Below, piece after piece: positions 5,799 to 12,365 of a DNA stretch of 30,782 bases (its first letter is position 1; every line of letters begins with the position of its first letter). Source of the DNA: a virus; the IMG/VR virus record IMGVR_UViG_3300045119_000120, positions 1 through 30,782 of that record; one strand, written 5' to 3'. Made by a program: the position numbers and the translations under genes. Below the pieces are notes generated by a model. The model was not told the origin of the DNA and did not search any database. It saw only the letters and a program-made list of their open reading frames with translations.

Positions 5799-5827
5799 CC
5801 CATAAGCCTGTAGTCTTACGGGTGCAA
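5799..5827 (-). promoter_or_regulatory. Promoter-like element, copy 1 (leftward early operon)
   Basis: Minus strand: TTGCAC, 17-bp spacer, TATGGG, placed about 30 bases ahead of the first leftward gene. It shares TTGCACCC, ACTAC and GGCTTATG with the element at 4705-4733, spacer included, so it is more than a generic promoter match. Confidence 0.6.
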
Positions 5828-5843
5828 TGTCCTTTCTCCGCAT

Positions 5844-5859
5844 ATCACGATCTTGTGAT
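5844..5859. promoter_or_regulatory. Inverted repeat ATCAC-N6-GTGAT, candidate operator
   Basis: A 5-bp inverted repeat, ATCAC and GTGAT around GATCTT, lies in the divergent control region between the leftward promoter-like element and the HTH gene. A regulator bound here could affect both early operons. The HTH protein encoded next to it is a natural candidate. Assignment is by position and symmetry only. Confidence 0.35.
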
Positions 5860-5923
5860 GCCCGCCCCCGCCGCGCCTCCCCTATCTTGCGAATTCCGAA
5901 ACACAGAACCCTGAGGTCCTACC

Positions 5924-6148
5924 ATCCCCCGCAAACCCACCATCTCCGTGCGCCAGGCCGCGGAGCGTCTCGGCGTCCCCTCGCGAACGATTTACGAGTG
6001 GTGCCGTCTCGGGAAGTTTCCCCATATACGCGTCGGCACGCGGCGCATCCTGATCCTGCAATCCACGATCGACAGCCTGCTGACACCCGGCACGCCCGCG
6101 CCTGGCGTGATCGCCCGCGTCGCCGCCACCGAGAGCGACCCGTGGTGA
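5924..6148 (+). CDS. Excisionase-type HTH DNA-binding protein, possible ATC start
   Basis: A 74-residue protein whose core, TISVRQAAERLGVPSRTIYEWCRLGKFPHIRVG, is the winged helix-turn-helix of the excisionase/MerR-like HTH_17 group. It should bind DNA as a regulator or directionality factor. The start is odd. The first ATG-like codon in frame is ATC at 5924-5926, after GAGG at 5912-5915. The only canonical in-frame start is GTG 5948, which lacks a ribosome binding site and would delete the N-terminal strand of the fold. The leader AGAACCCTGAGGTCCTACC closely matches the leader of the gene at 4407, with ATC where that gene has ATG. First gene of the rightward operon; its TGA overlaps the next GTG. 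Confidence 0.7.
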   Translation: MPRKPTISVRQAAERLGVPSRTIYEWCRLGKFPHIRVGTRRILILQSTIDSLLTPGTPAPGVIARVAATESDPW

Positions 6149-7488
6149 CGCCTTTGCCCCTGTGGCCGCATCAGGAGGCCGCCGTGCCCGACCTGCTGGC
6201 CGGGCACCATCTCCTCCTCTGGTCTATGGGAACGGGAAAAACCGCTGCCCTGATCCGCGCCGGACAGCGCGCGGGCGGGCGTCAGCTGTGGGTCACCCTC
6301 GGCATGCTGGTCGCCCAGACGGAGCGGGAATTCCACCGCTTCCGCCCCGGCGCCGACATCCAGATCGTCCGCACAGGGAAGGACAACATTTCGACCACCG
6401 CCGATGTTGTCATTGTCAGCTACGACCTCATGCGGACCATCCCCATCTGGCGCCAATTGTTCAAACTGCGCTGGGCGTCGTGCGTGGCCGATGAGGGCCA
6501 CGCCCTCGCCCGCGGCCAGGCGGTGCGGACCCGCGCATTCTACGGGGCGCGCACCTCCAGCCCGGGCGCGCTCTATTTGCGCTGCGACCGTGTGTGGATC
6601 GCCACCGGGACGCCCGTGTTGAACAGCCCCGATGAACTCTGGACGCACCTAAGCCGCCTGGCGCCGCAGCTGCTGCCGGCGCACGTCAAGACCCGGCAGC
6701 ACTTCCTCGATGAGTTTTGCGTCGTCCAGATGAAAACATTCGGACCCGTCGTGGTCGGCGGGCGCAACCTCGGGCAACTTTCCAGCATCCTGAAATGTTG
6801 CTCCAGCCGCCTCCGGCTGGAGGACGTGACCACCTTGCCGCCTTTGACCGTCGCCACCCTGCCGGTGGAGGTCACCGCTGCCGATCGGCGCGCCATGGAC
6901 GCCGCCCTGACGGACGAGCAGCTGCGGGAGATCAGGATCATCCTGACGGAGATCGAAGGCGGCTCAGAGGCCGCCTGGCAGCGCCTACAGGCCATGCTGC
7001 TGCCGCTCGCCAGCATGCGGCGCGTCACGGCCCTGGCCAAGGCGCCCGGCTGCGTGGAAGCGATCCGCGCCGAGCTAGACGGCGGCGCCGATCGGATCGT
7101 GGTGTTCGGCTCCCACATCGACGCGCTCAAATACGTCCACAAGTATTCCACCGACACGCGCCTGATAATCGGCGAAACCACCCAGGTCCAGCGCGATATG
7201 GCGCTCGCCGCTTTCGAGCAGGGCATCGCACGCGTGCTGGTGTGCAACACCTCGGTCGGCGGGTTCGGGCTCAACCTCCAGCATTCCGCCAGGTGTTTCA
7301 TGCTCGACCTGCCATGGACCCCGGCTGGGCTCGATCAGGCCGTGGCCCGCCTGCACCGCGCCGGGCAGCGGAGGCATGTGCACGTCTCCCTGCTGGCGGT
7401 CGCGCGCTCGATTGACGAGCGCGTGGCGACCATCCTGCAACGCAAACGCCGCTTAATCACCGAAATTGTAGAAGGAACCACCCCGTGA
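6145..7488 (+). CDS. SNF2-like DEAD/H-box helicase
   Basis: A 447-residue ATPase of helicase superfamily 2, SNF2 branch. Seen in order: a Q-motif-like start (PLPLWPHQEAA), Walker A MGTGKT at 28-33, SYDLM near 92-96, the Walker B variant DEGH at 116-119, motif III ATGTP near 153-157, and in the second RecA domain VFGSH, CNTSVGGFGLNLQ and QAVARLHRAGQRR (arginine-finger motif VI, about residue 410). Phage SNF2-like helicases sit in replication modules with nuclease, SSB and polymerase genes, as here, and probably remodel DNA during replication or recombination. Start: GTG 6145-6147 overlaps the preceding TGA. The open frame continues upstream to 5827, but that part is a shadow of the HTH gene. 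Confidence 0.9.
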   Translation: MTPLPLWPHQEAAVPDLLAGHHLLLWSMGTGKTAALIRAGQRAGGRQLWVTLGMLVAQTEREFHRFRPGADIQIVRTGKDNISTTADVVIVSYDLMRTIPIWRQLFKLRWASCVADEGHALARGQAVRTRAFYGARTSSPGALYLRCDRVWIATGTPVLNSPDELWTHLSRLAPQLLPAHVKTRQHFLDEFCVVQMKTFGPVVVGGRNLGQLSSILKCCSSRLRLEDVTTLPPLTVATLPVEVTAADRRAMDAALTDEQLREIRIILTEIEGGSEAAWQRLQAMLLPLASMRRVTALAKAPGCVEAIRAELDGGADRIVVFGSHIDALKYVHKYSTDTRLIIGETTQVQRDMALAAFEQGIARVLVCNTSVGGFGLNLQHSARCFMLDLPWTPAGLDQAVARLHRAGQRRHVHVSLLAVARSIDERVATILQRKRRLITEIVEGTTP

Positions 7489-8099
7489 GTGACAAGCCTG
7501 AAACCAAGGTTTCCGTCCAGATGATGGTCAACCTGAACGTGACGCCGCGCCTCTTGGCGTGGTTCCTGCGCCACGCCGAGGACGAGGCGGGCACCGACCT
7601 GTCCCTTTCCAATGTGGGCGCCGACCCCGCGCCCGGCCTGCTCGGCCTGGGGGCGCGCATCGAGCACCCCGACCAGGCGGAGTTGACCCTGAGCGCCAAC
7701 CTGCCCCTGAACCCGGCAAACACACTTAGCCAGGCGTCGGCAGAGCCCCCGGCCGAGGAGCCCCCGGCCGCGCCCAAGCCCCTGCGCGCCGCCCCGCGGC
7801 CGGTTAGAGCCAAGGTGAACGGAAAGGCGGAGTCTCCCCCCGCGGTGGCTGAGACTCCGCCGTCCCTGCCCGTGGAGCCGGTCGTGGTGATGCCGCCCGA
7901 GCCCGAGGCGCCGATGGGTCTGGAGGACATCCGGTCCCTGCTCAAACAGATGTCCGCCGCCGTGCCAGGCCGCGACGCCACCGTGCTCAAAATGATTGAG
8001 GAGGTGGGCGGCGGACTGCGCGTGTCGGAGTGCCCGGTGGAGAAATGGCCGGCGATCGTCGCCGCGGCACGCGCCGCGATTGCGGCACACAGTGGCTGA
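7485..8099 (+). CDS. Hypothetical protein, 204 aa, replication operon
   Basis: Not recognised by name. GTG 7485-7487 overlaps the helicase stop (GTGA) after GAAGGAAC. Residues 1-70 form a small domain beginning with a beta strand (TKVSVQMMVNLNVTPRLLAWFLRHAEDE). Residues about 75-145 are a Pro/Ala/Glu-rich disordered linker. Residues about 146-204 form a helical domain (LEDIRSLLKQMSA, then GRDATVLKMIEEVG, then CPVEKWPAIVAAARAAI). The C-terminal part resembles a short helical module I associate with other phage replication proteins, where it may dock partners. Located between helicase and nuclease, it could be a tether in the replisome; this is inference. Confidence 0.65.
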   Translation: MSDKPETKVSVQMMVNLNVTPRLLAWFLRHAEDEAGTDLSLSNVGADPAPGLLGLGARIEHPDQAELTLSANLPLNPANTLSQASAEPPAEEPPAAPKPLRAAPRPVRAKVNGKAESPPAVAETPPSLPVEPVVVMPPEPEAPMGLEDIRSLLKQMSAAVPGRDATVLKMIEEVGGGLRVSECPVEKWPAIVAAARAAIAAHSG

Positions 8100-9252
8100 C
8101 CTCGCCATCCCGCCAGGCCACAGCCCGCTGGGGATGTCCGTGCTGGAGCGCAGGCTTGGCTGCCCTGGCTCGATGCGCGCCGAGGAGGGCCGCCCCGATC
8201 GCCCCAGCACCTACGCCCAGCGTGGGACCCTGCTGCACGCCGCGGCGGCGGAGGCACTTATCCGCAACATCGATGTTGCGGAAATTATCGACGGGGACCC
8301 CGAGGGCGTGGAGATCGTCCAGGCATACGTGGACGAGGTCCGCGAAGCCCACGCCCGGCTGGGGGGCGTCCTGCGCGTCGAGCATACGTTCTGGATGCGG
8401 GACATTCACGATTTGTTCAGGGGGACCGCCGATGCGGTTATCGTCGCCCCTCCGCACCTTTACGTGGCAGACCTCAAAACTGGCGCCGGGCACGCGGTGC
8501 CCGTCCGCCGCCCTGACGGGCGTGTCAGCCTCCAGCTGGGGGGCTACGGCCTGGGGGCGATGCAGACCGTGCCGCAGGGCATCGCGATCGACAGCATCGA
8601 GCTAGTGGTCGTCCAGCCTCGCCTCGGCCCGCCCCAGCGCACCACGGCCACGCCCGAGGAGATGCTCGACCTGGCCGGGGACCTGCTTGGCATCGCCCGG
8701 GCGGCGCTCGACCCCGACGCGCCCCTGATCCCGGGCGATCACTGCGCGTTCTGCCGCGCGGCGGGCGAGTGCCCGGCGCTCCGCGCGCAGGCGCTGCAAG
8801 ACGCCCGATCCGATTTCGGCGACCCGCCGCTGCCGACCTCGCTGGCGCCGGAGGAGATCGGCTACCTGCTCGGCCGGGCGGACATGGTGGAGATGTGGAT
8901 AAACTCCCTGCGCGCGCACGCTTATGCCCTCGCCGAGGGCGGCGGCAGCGTGCCAGGCTGGAAGCTTGTGGCCAAGCGCGGCCGGAGGGTGTGGGTGGAC
9001 GAGCAGGCGGCGCAGAATGCCATGTATAAAACCGGCATCGATGCCGACGCCTGCGTTACCGTAAAGGTCGTCTCGCCAACCCAGGCGGAGAAAGCTTTCA
9101 AGCAACGCAAGATACCCTTGCCCACAACGTGGTCCGATCTTGTAACCATGTCCGATCCAGGCACCACGCTGGTGCCGGAGGCCGACAAACGCCCGGCGGT
9201 TAAGGCGTCGCCTGCCTTGGATTTTGACCCTGTAACACCTGAGGAATTTTGA
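8092..9252 (+). CDS. DUF2800-type Cas4/RecB-like nuclease
   Basis: A 386-residue PD-(D/E)XK nuclease. The N-terminus PGHSPLGMSVLERRLGCPGS matches the DUF2800 start pattern, and RGTLLHAAAAEAL at about 44-56 carries the conserved His. The catalytic core shows GTADAVIV (Asp114) and VADLKTG (Asp127, Lys129), followed by QLGGYGLG. Cys24 together with Cys218, Cys221 and Cys227 (HCAFCRAAGEC) matches the four-cysteine iron-sulfur arrangement of AddB and Cas4. The C-terminus is a helical extension. It probably resects or trims DNA ends during phage recombination-dependent replication. GTG 8092-8094 overlaps the preceding stop. Neighbours SNF2 helicase and DUF2815 protein support the assignment. Confidence 0.88.
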   Translation: MADLAIPPGHSPLGMSVLERRLGCPGSMRAEEGRPDRPSTYAQRGTLLHAAAAEALIRNIDVAEIIDGDPEGVEIVQAYVDEVREAHARLGGVLRVEHTFWMRDIHDLFRGTADAVIVAPPHLYVADLKTGAGHAVPVRRPDGRVSLQLGGYGLGAMQTVPQGIAIDSIELVVVQPRLGPPQRTTATPEEMLDLAGDLLGIARAALDPDAPLIPGDHCAFCRAAGECPALRAQALQDARSDFGDPPLPTSLAPEEIGYLLGRADMVEMWINSLRAHAYALAEGGGSVPGWKLVAKRGRRVWVDEQAAQNAMYKTGIDADACVTVKVVSPTQAEKAFKQRKIPLPTTWSDLVTMSDPGTTLVPEADKRPAVKASPALDFDPVTPEEF

Positions 9253-9255
9253 ACC

Positions 9256-9807
9256 ATGTCGAGCACCATCAAGCGTAAGCCGGAAGGCATCCGCCTCGTC
9301 ACCGGGGCCGGGCGCATCGCCTGGCCGAACATCACCGACCCGCAGGAGACGCCCAACGGTCCACGCTACAACATGACCCTGCTGCTCCCGCCGACCTACG
9401 ACCTGGCGCCGCTGAAGGCGGCCCTGGTGGACATCTGCGAGCGCACCTGGGGGAAGAACCGGCGTGACTGGCCGGCCGGAGCGCGCATGCCGGAGGACGT
9501 GATCCGCGACGCGGGCACGAAGACGTATGCGGGCTACGAGAAGGGGTGGCATTTCTTCGCAGCCGCCACGGCAGAGAAGCCGAGCGTGGTGGACGCCGCC
9601 GTCCAGCCGGTGACGGACCCGAAAGAGATTTACGCCGGCCGCTGGGCGCGCATCTCCGTTCGCCCATACTGCTACGACAACAAAAGCTCGGGGGTGTCGT
9701 TCGGCCTCAGCAACATCCAGCTGCTCCAGCATGACACCGTGTTCGGCCGGACCTCGGCCAGCCAGGATTTCGATCTGGTTGCCCTCGACGCCGGCACGGA
9801 TTTCTGA
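9256..9807 (+). CDS. DUF2815 protein, putative ssDNA-binding protein
   Basis: A 183-residue protein that matches the DUF2815 family, whose members are thought to be relatives of the T7 gp2.5 single-strand DNA-binding protein. Characteristic segments: an N-terminal beta strand (GRIAWPNITDPQE), NGPRYNMTLLLPP, a helix (LKAALVDICERTWG), then YAGRWARISVRPYCYDN and GVSFGLSNIQLLQHD. The C-terminus, DFDLVALDAGTDF, is acidic and ends in Phe, as in gp2.5-like SSBs where such a tail recruits partners. The start has the ribosome binding site GAGGAAT. It should coat DNA for the polymerase, helicase and nuclease encoded around it. Confidence 0.85.
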   Translation: MSSTIKRKPEGIRLVTGAGRIAWPNITDPQETPNGPRYNMTLLLPPTYDLAPLKAALVDICERTWGKNRRDWPAGARMPEDVIRDAGTKTYAGYEKGWHFFAAATAEKPSVVDAAVQPVTDPKEIYAGRWARISVRPYCYDNKSSGVSFGLSNIQLLQHDTVFGRTSASQDFDLVALDAGTDF

Positions 9808-9814
9808 TCGCGAG

Positions 9815-9840
9815 CCGCGGCCGGGAGCGACCGGCCGCGG
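9815..9840 (+). other. 10-bp perfect GC hairpin in the replication operon
   Basis: CCGCGGCCGG and CCGGCCGCGG pair perfectly over 10 bp around GAGCGA. It lies 8 bases after the DUF2815 stop and is followed by TAACTTCATG, with no T-run. It is more likely an RNA-stabilising or processing hairpin, or a weak terminator, than a strong intrinsic terminator. Confidence 0.6.
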
Positions 9841-9863
9841 TAACTTCATGGGAGTGCAAGACT

Positions 9864-10268
9864 GTGGAAGAACCAACCCAAGCCGACATCGACCTGATGG
9901 TGCAGATGACGGCAAGCGCCCAAAACAGGGACCGCGACCAGCGCCTCTTCAGTGCCCTGGTGGAGGCTCTCGACGCCCTTGATTTTCCCGGGCCGGGAAC
10001 TGAAACCCTCACGTCAGATGCCGGCGCCTCCGGCTGCATGGGAGGCGACTCGGGGCACGGCGGCGAGGCGTGGTTCACCCTCCAGTCAAACGGCGCCGAC
10101 CTCAACGTGACGACAAAATACAACGGTCGCGAGACGACAGATCGAAACCTTGACGAGGTGTGCATTCACGTAGGTGGGGACTGGGAACAGATCGACCTCA
10201 TCTACGCCATGGTGAAGGCTCTGGCGGCCATGACGCGCAAGGTGTTTCCGCTGCCGGGCGAGGGCTGA
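9864..10268 (+). CDS. Hypothetical protein, 134 aa
   Basis: Not recognised. GTG 9864-9866 lies nine bases after GGAG. An acidic N-terminal helix (EEPTQADIDLMVQMTASAQ) is followed by a helix with LFSALVEALDAL, a Gly-rich loop (SGCMGGDSGHGGE), strands (AWFTLQSNGADLNVTTKY) and a C-terminal helix (IYAMVKALAAMTRKVF). It looks like a small soluble alpha/beta protein with no visible catalytic motif. Its position between the putative SSB and the polymerase, with 3 bases to the polymerase ATG, implies co-expression with the replisome. Confidence 0.65.
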   Translation: MEEPTQADIDLMVQMTASAQNRDRDQRLFSALVEALDALDFPGPGTETLTSDAGASGCMGGDSGHGGEAWFTLQSNGADLNVTTKYNGRETTDRNLDEVCIHVGGDWEQIDLIYAMVKALAAMTRKVFPLPGEG

Positions 10269-10271
10269 GGT

Positions 10272-12356
10272 ATGCCCCGCCCGACGCAGACGACGCTCTA
10301 CTGGGACTGTGAAACCCGCAGCACGATCAACCTGAAGACGGCGGGGGTCTACGTCTACGCGAGCGACCCAACCACGTCGGTGACGGTCGCTCGCCTGGCG
10401 CTGGGCGACGAGGAGCCCGTTGAATGGCGGCCGGGGCAGGAACTGCCCGCCCGCTTCGCCGCGGCGTTCCGCGACCACAGCGTCCGCATCATCGCGCACA
10501 ACGCAGGCTTCGAGCGGGCCATCCTGCGCGAAATACTCGCCCCGCGTCACGGCTGGCCGGACGTGCCGATCTGGCGCTGGGGCTGCACCATGGCGCGCGC
10601 ACGCATCCAGGCGCTGCCTGGCAGCCTCGACAAGGCGGCCAATGCCCTCGGCCTCGACGTGCGGAAGGACGGCGCCGGGCACAATCTCATGATGCGTATG
10701 TGCAAGCCGCGCGCGACGGCGGCGGACGGCACCCTGACGTGGTGGGACGATGAGGACCGCATGGGGCGCCTGTCCGACTATTGCGCCATGGACACGAAGG
10801 TGGAGCGGGCGCTCGACTGGGCGCTGCAAGATTATTCCCAAAGCGAAAAGGATGTCTGGGACCAGACGGAGGTCATGAACGATCGCGGCGTGCGCTTCGA
10901 TCTCAGCTTCGTCGCCACCGCCCGCCAGGTCGCGTCCGACACGCGGGACCTGCTGGACCGTGAGATGGACGTAGTGACCGAGGGTCGCGTGGTCCGCGCT
11001 TCCATGGTGCAGGAATTGAAACGCTGGCTCGTCGCCCGCGGCGTGGACCTGACGCCCCCGCCCATGATCGGCGTCGGGGCTGAGGACGAGGGCGAGGCCG
11101 ACGATGTCGAAGAGGAGGCCGAGACAAAACTCCCCGACATGAGGACCCGCGACGTGGTGCGCCTGCTGGCCGACCCGCGCGTGGACAAGACCTCCAAGCA
11201 TGCCCTGCGCCTGCGCCTGGAGGCGGGCAAGATCAGCGTCCGCAAGCTTGATGCCATCACCCTCCGCTGCGACGCTGGCGGGGTCGTCAGGGGGCTGTTG
11301 GGCTACCACGGCGCTAACACGGGCAGGTACATCAGCCACGGCGTGCAAATCCAAAATTTCCCCCGCCAGGTGGTCGCGGACTGGGACGAGGCGCGAGACA
11401 CGCTGGACTATGGGGCGCGCATGGTGGACGCCTTGCACGGCCCGCCGCTCGACCTGCTATCGCGCATGCTCAGGGGGTCGATCATCCCCCGCGACGGATA
11501 TGAGATCGCAGCCGGGGACTATTCATCGGTGGAGGCGGTCGGTGTCGCCTGGCTGGCCGGGCAGGAGGACCTGCTCGACGCCTTCCGGCGGCCGGACGCG
11601 AAGATATACGAGGACATGGCCGGGCGCGTGTTCAACCTCGCGCCGTCAACCATCGCCGCCGACAGCTGGCAGCGGCATGTCGGCAAAACTCTGGTCCTCG
11701 GCGCCGGGTATCAGATGGGGTGGCAGAAGTTCCGCCAGACCGTTCTGAACATGGGCGGCGTGCTGCTGGAGCCGGCGATCGCCGAGCGGGCCATAAACGT
11801 CTACCGCGAGACATACGACCGCATCCCGATGCTGTGGCGGGCGATGCAGGAGGCTGCGACCATTGCGGTGCAGAAGCCTGGCGCGGTGGTCGCGATCGAC
11901 AGCGGCCCCGGCCCCGAACCGCAGAGCCCGATCATGTTCCGCGTCGCCGGGCAGTGGCTCCGCATGAAACTCCCGAGCGGGCGCTACCTCTGGTATAACC
12001 AGCCGTTGCTGGAGCAGTCCGATTTCGGCCGCCAGATCACCTACATGCAAGTGAAGGGACCCGGGCAGCGAAAGAAGGGCGAGCCGGAGTGGAGCCGCGG
12101 CTCGACCTACGGCGGGCGCCTGACGGAGAACGCGGTGCAGGGGCTCTGCCGGGACCTGCTGGTGAGCGCGACGCTCGATCTGGAGGACGCCGAATATCGC
12201 CCGATCGCCCTGGTGCATGATGAGATCATATGCGAGCCGCGGCGCGGCTACGGCTCGCTGGGAGAGATGCTGGAGATCATGACCCAACTACCGTCGTGGG
12301 CGTCCGGCTTCCCGCTGAAGGCGAAGGGCAGCCGCGGCGCGCGCTACGTGAAGTAA
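10272..12356 (+). CDS. Family A DNA polymerase with 3'-5' exonuclease
   Basis: A 694-residue phage DNA polymerase I relative. The N-terminal proofreading domain shows YWDCET (Asp12, Glu14), IAHNAGFE near 74-81 and YCAMDT (Asp174). The polymerase domain shows GRYxSxGVQIQNFPR at 351-365, motif A AGDYSSVE with Asp416, the O-helix GKTLVLGAGYQMG with Lys472 and Tyr480, and motif C VHDEIICEP near residue 655. A 5'-nuclease domain is absent, as usual in phage enzymes of this group. An acidic insert at about 270-285 is unusual. ATG 10272 follows GAGGG. It is the last gene of the rightward operon, and its stop directly abuts the stop of the convergent late operon. Confidence 0.95.
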   Translation: MPRPTQTTLYWDCETRSTINLKTAGVYVYASDPTTSVTVARLALGDEEPVEWRPGQELPARFAAAFRDHSVRIIAHNAGFERAILREILAPRHGWPDVPIWRWGCTMARARIQALPGSLDKAANALGLDVRKDGAGHNLMMRMCKPRATAADGTLTWWDDEDRMGRLSDYCAMDTKVERALDWALQDYSQSEKDVWDQTEVMNDRGVRFDLSFVATARQVASDTRDLLDREMDVVTEGRVVRASMVQELKRWLVARGVDLTPPPMIGVGAEDEGEADDVEEEAETKLPDMRTRDVVRLLADPRVDKTSKHALRLRLEAGKISVRKLDAITLRCDAGGVVRGLLGYHGANTGRYISHGVQIQNFPRQVVADWDEARDTLDYGARMVDALHGPPLDLLSRMLRGSIIPRDGYEIAAGDYSSVEAVGVAWLAGQEDLLDAFRRPDAKIYEDMAGRVFNLAPSTIAADSWQRHVGKTLVLGAGYQMGWQKFRQTVLNMGGVLLEPAIAERAINVYRETYDRIPMLWRAMQEAATIAVQKPGAVVAIDSGPGPEPQSPIMFRVAGQWLRMKLPSGRYLWYNQPLLEQSDFGRQITYMQVKGPGQRKKGEPEWSRGSTYGGRLTENAVQGLCRDLLVSATLDLEDAEYRPIALVHDEIICEPRRGYGSLGEMLEIMTQLPSWASGFPLKAKGSRGARYVK

Positions 12357-12365
12357 CTAGCGCGC
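12339..12365. other. Hairpin at the convergent gene junction
   Basis: GCGCGCT and AGCGCGC form a 7-bp stem around a 13-base loop that contains both stop codons. A bidirectional terminator would be expected here, because the two operons meet with no spacer. There is no T-run on either strand, so termination function is doubtful. Confidence 0.35.

Noticed and set aside
5827-6144. N-terminal extension of the SNF2-like helicase
   Set aside because: The extension covers the HTH gene in another frame and is Arg/Pro/His-rich; the GTGA overlap at 6145 gives a natural start.
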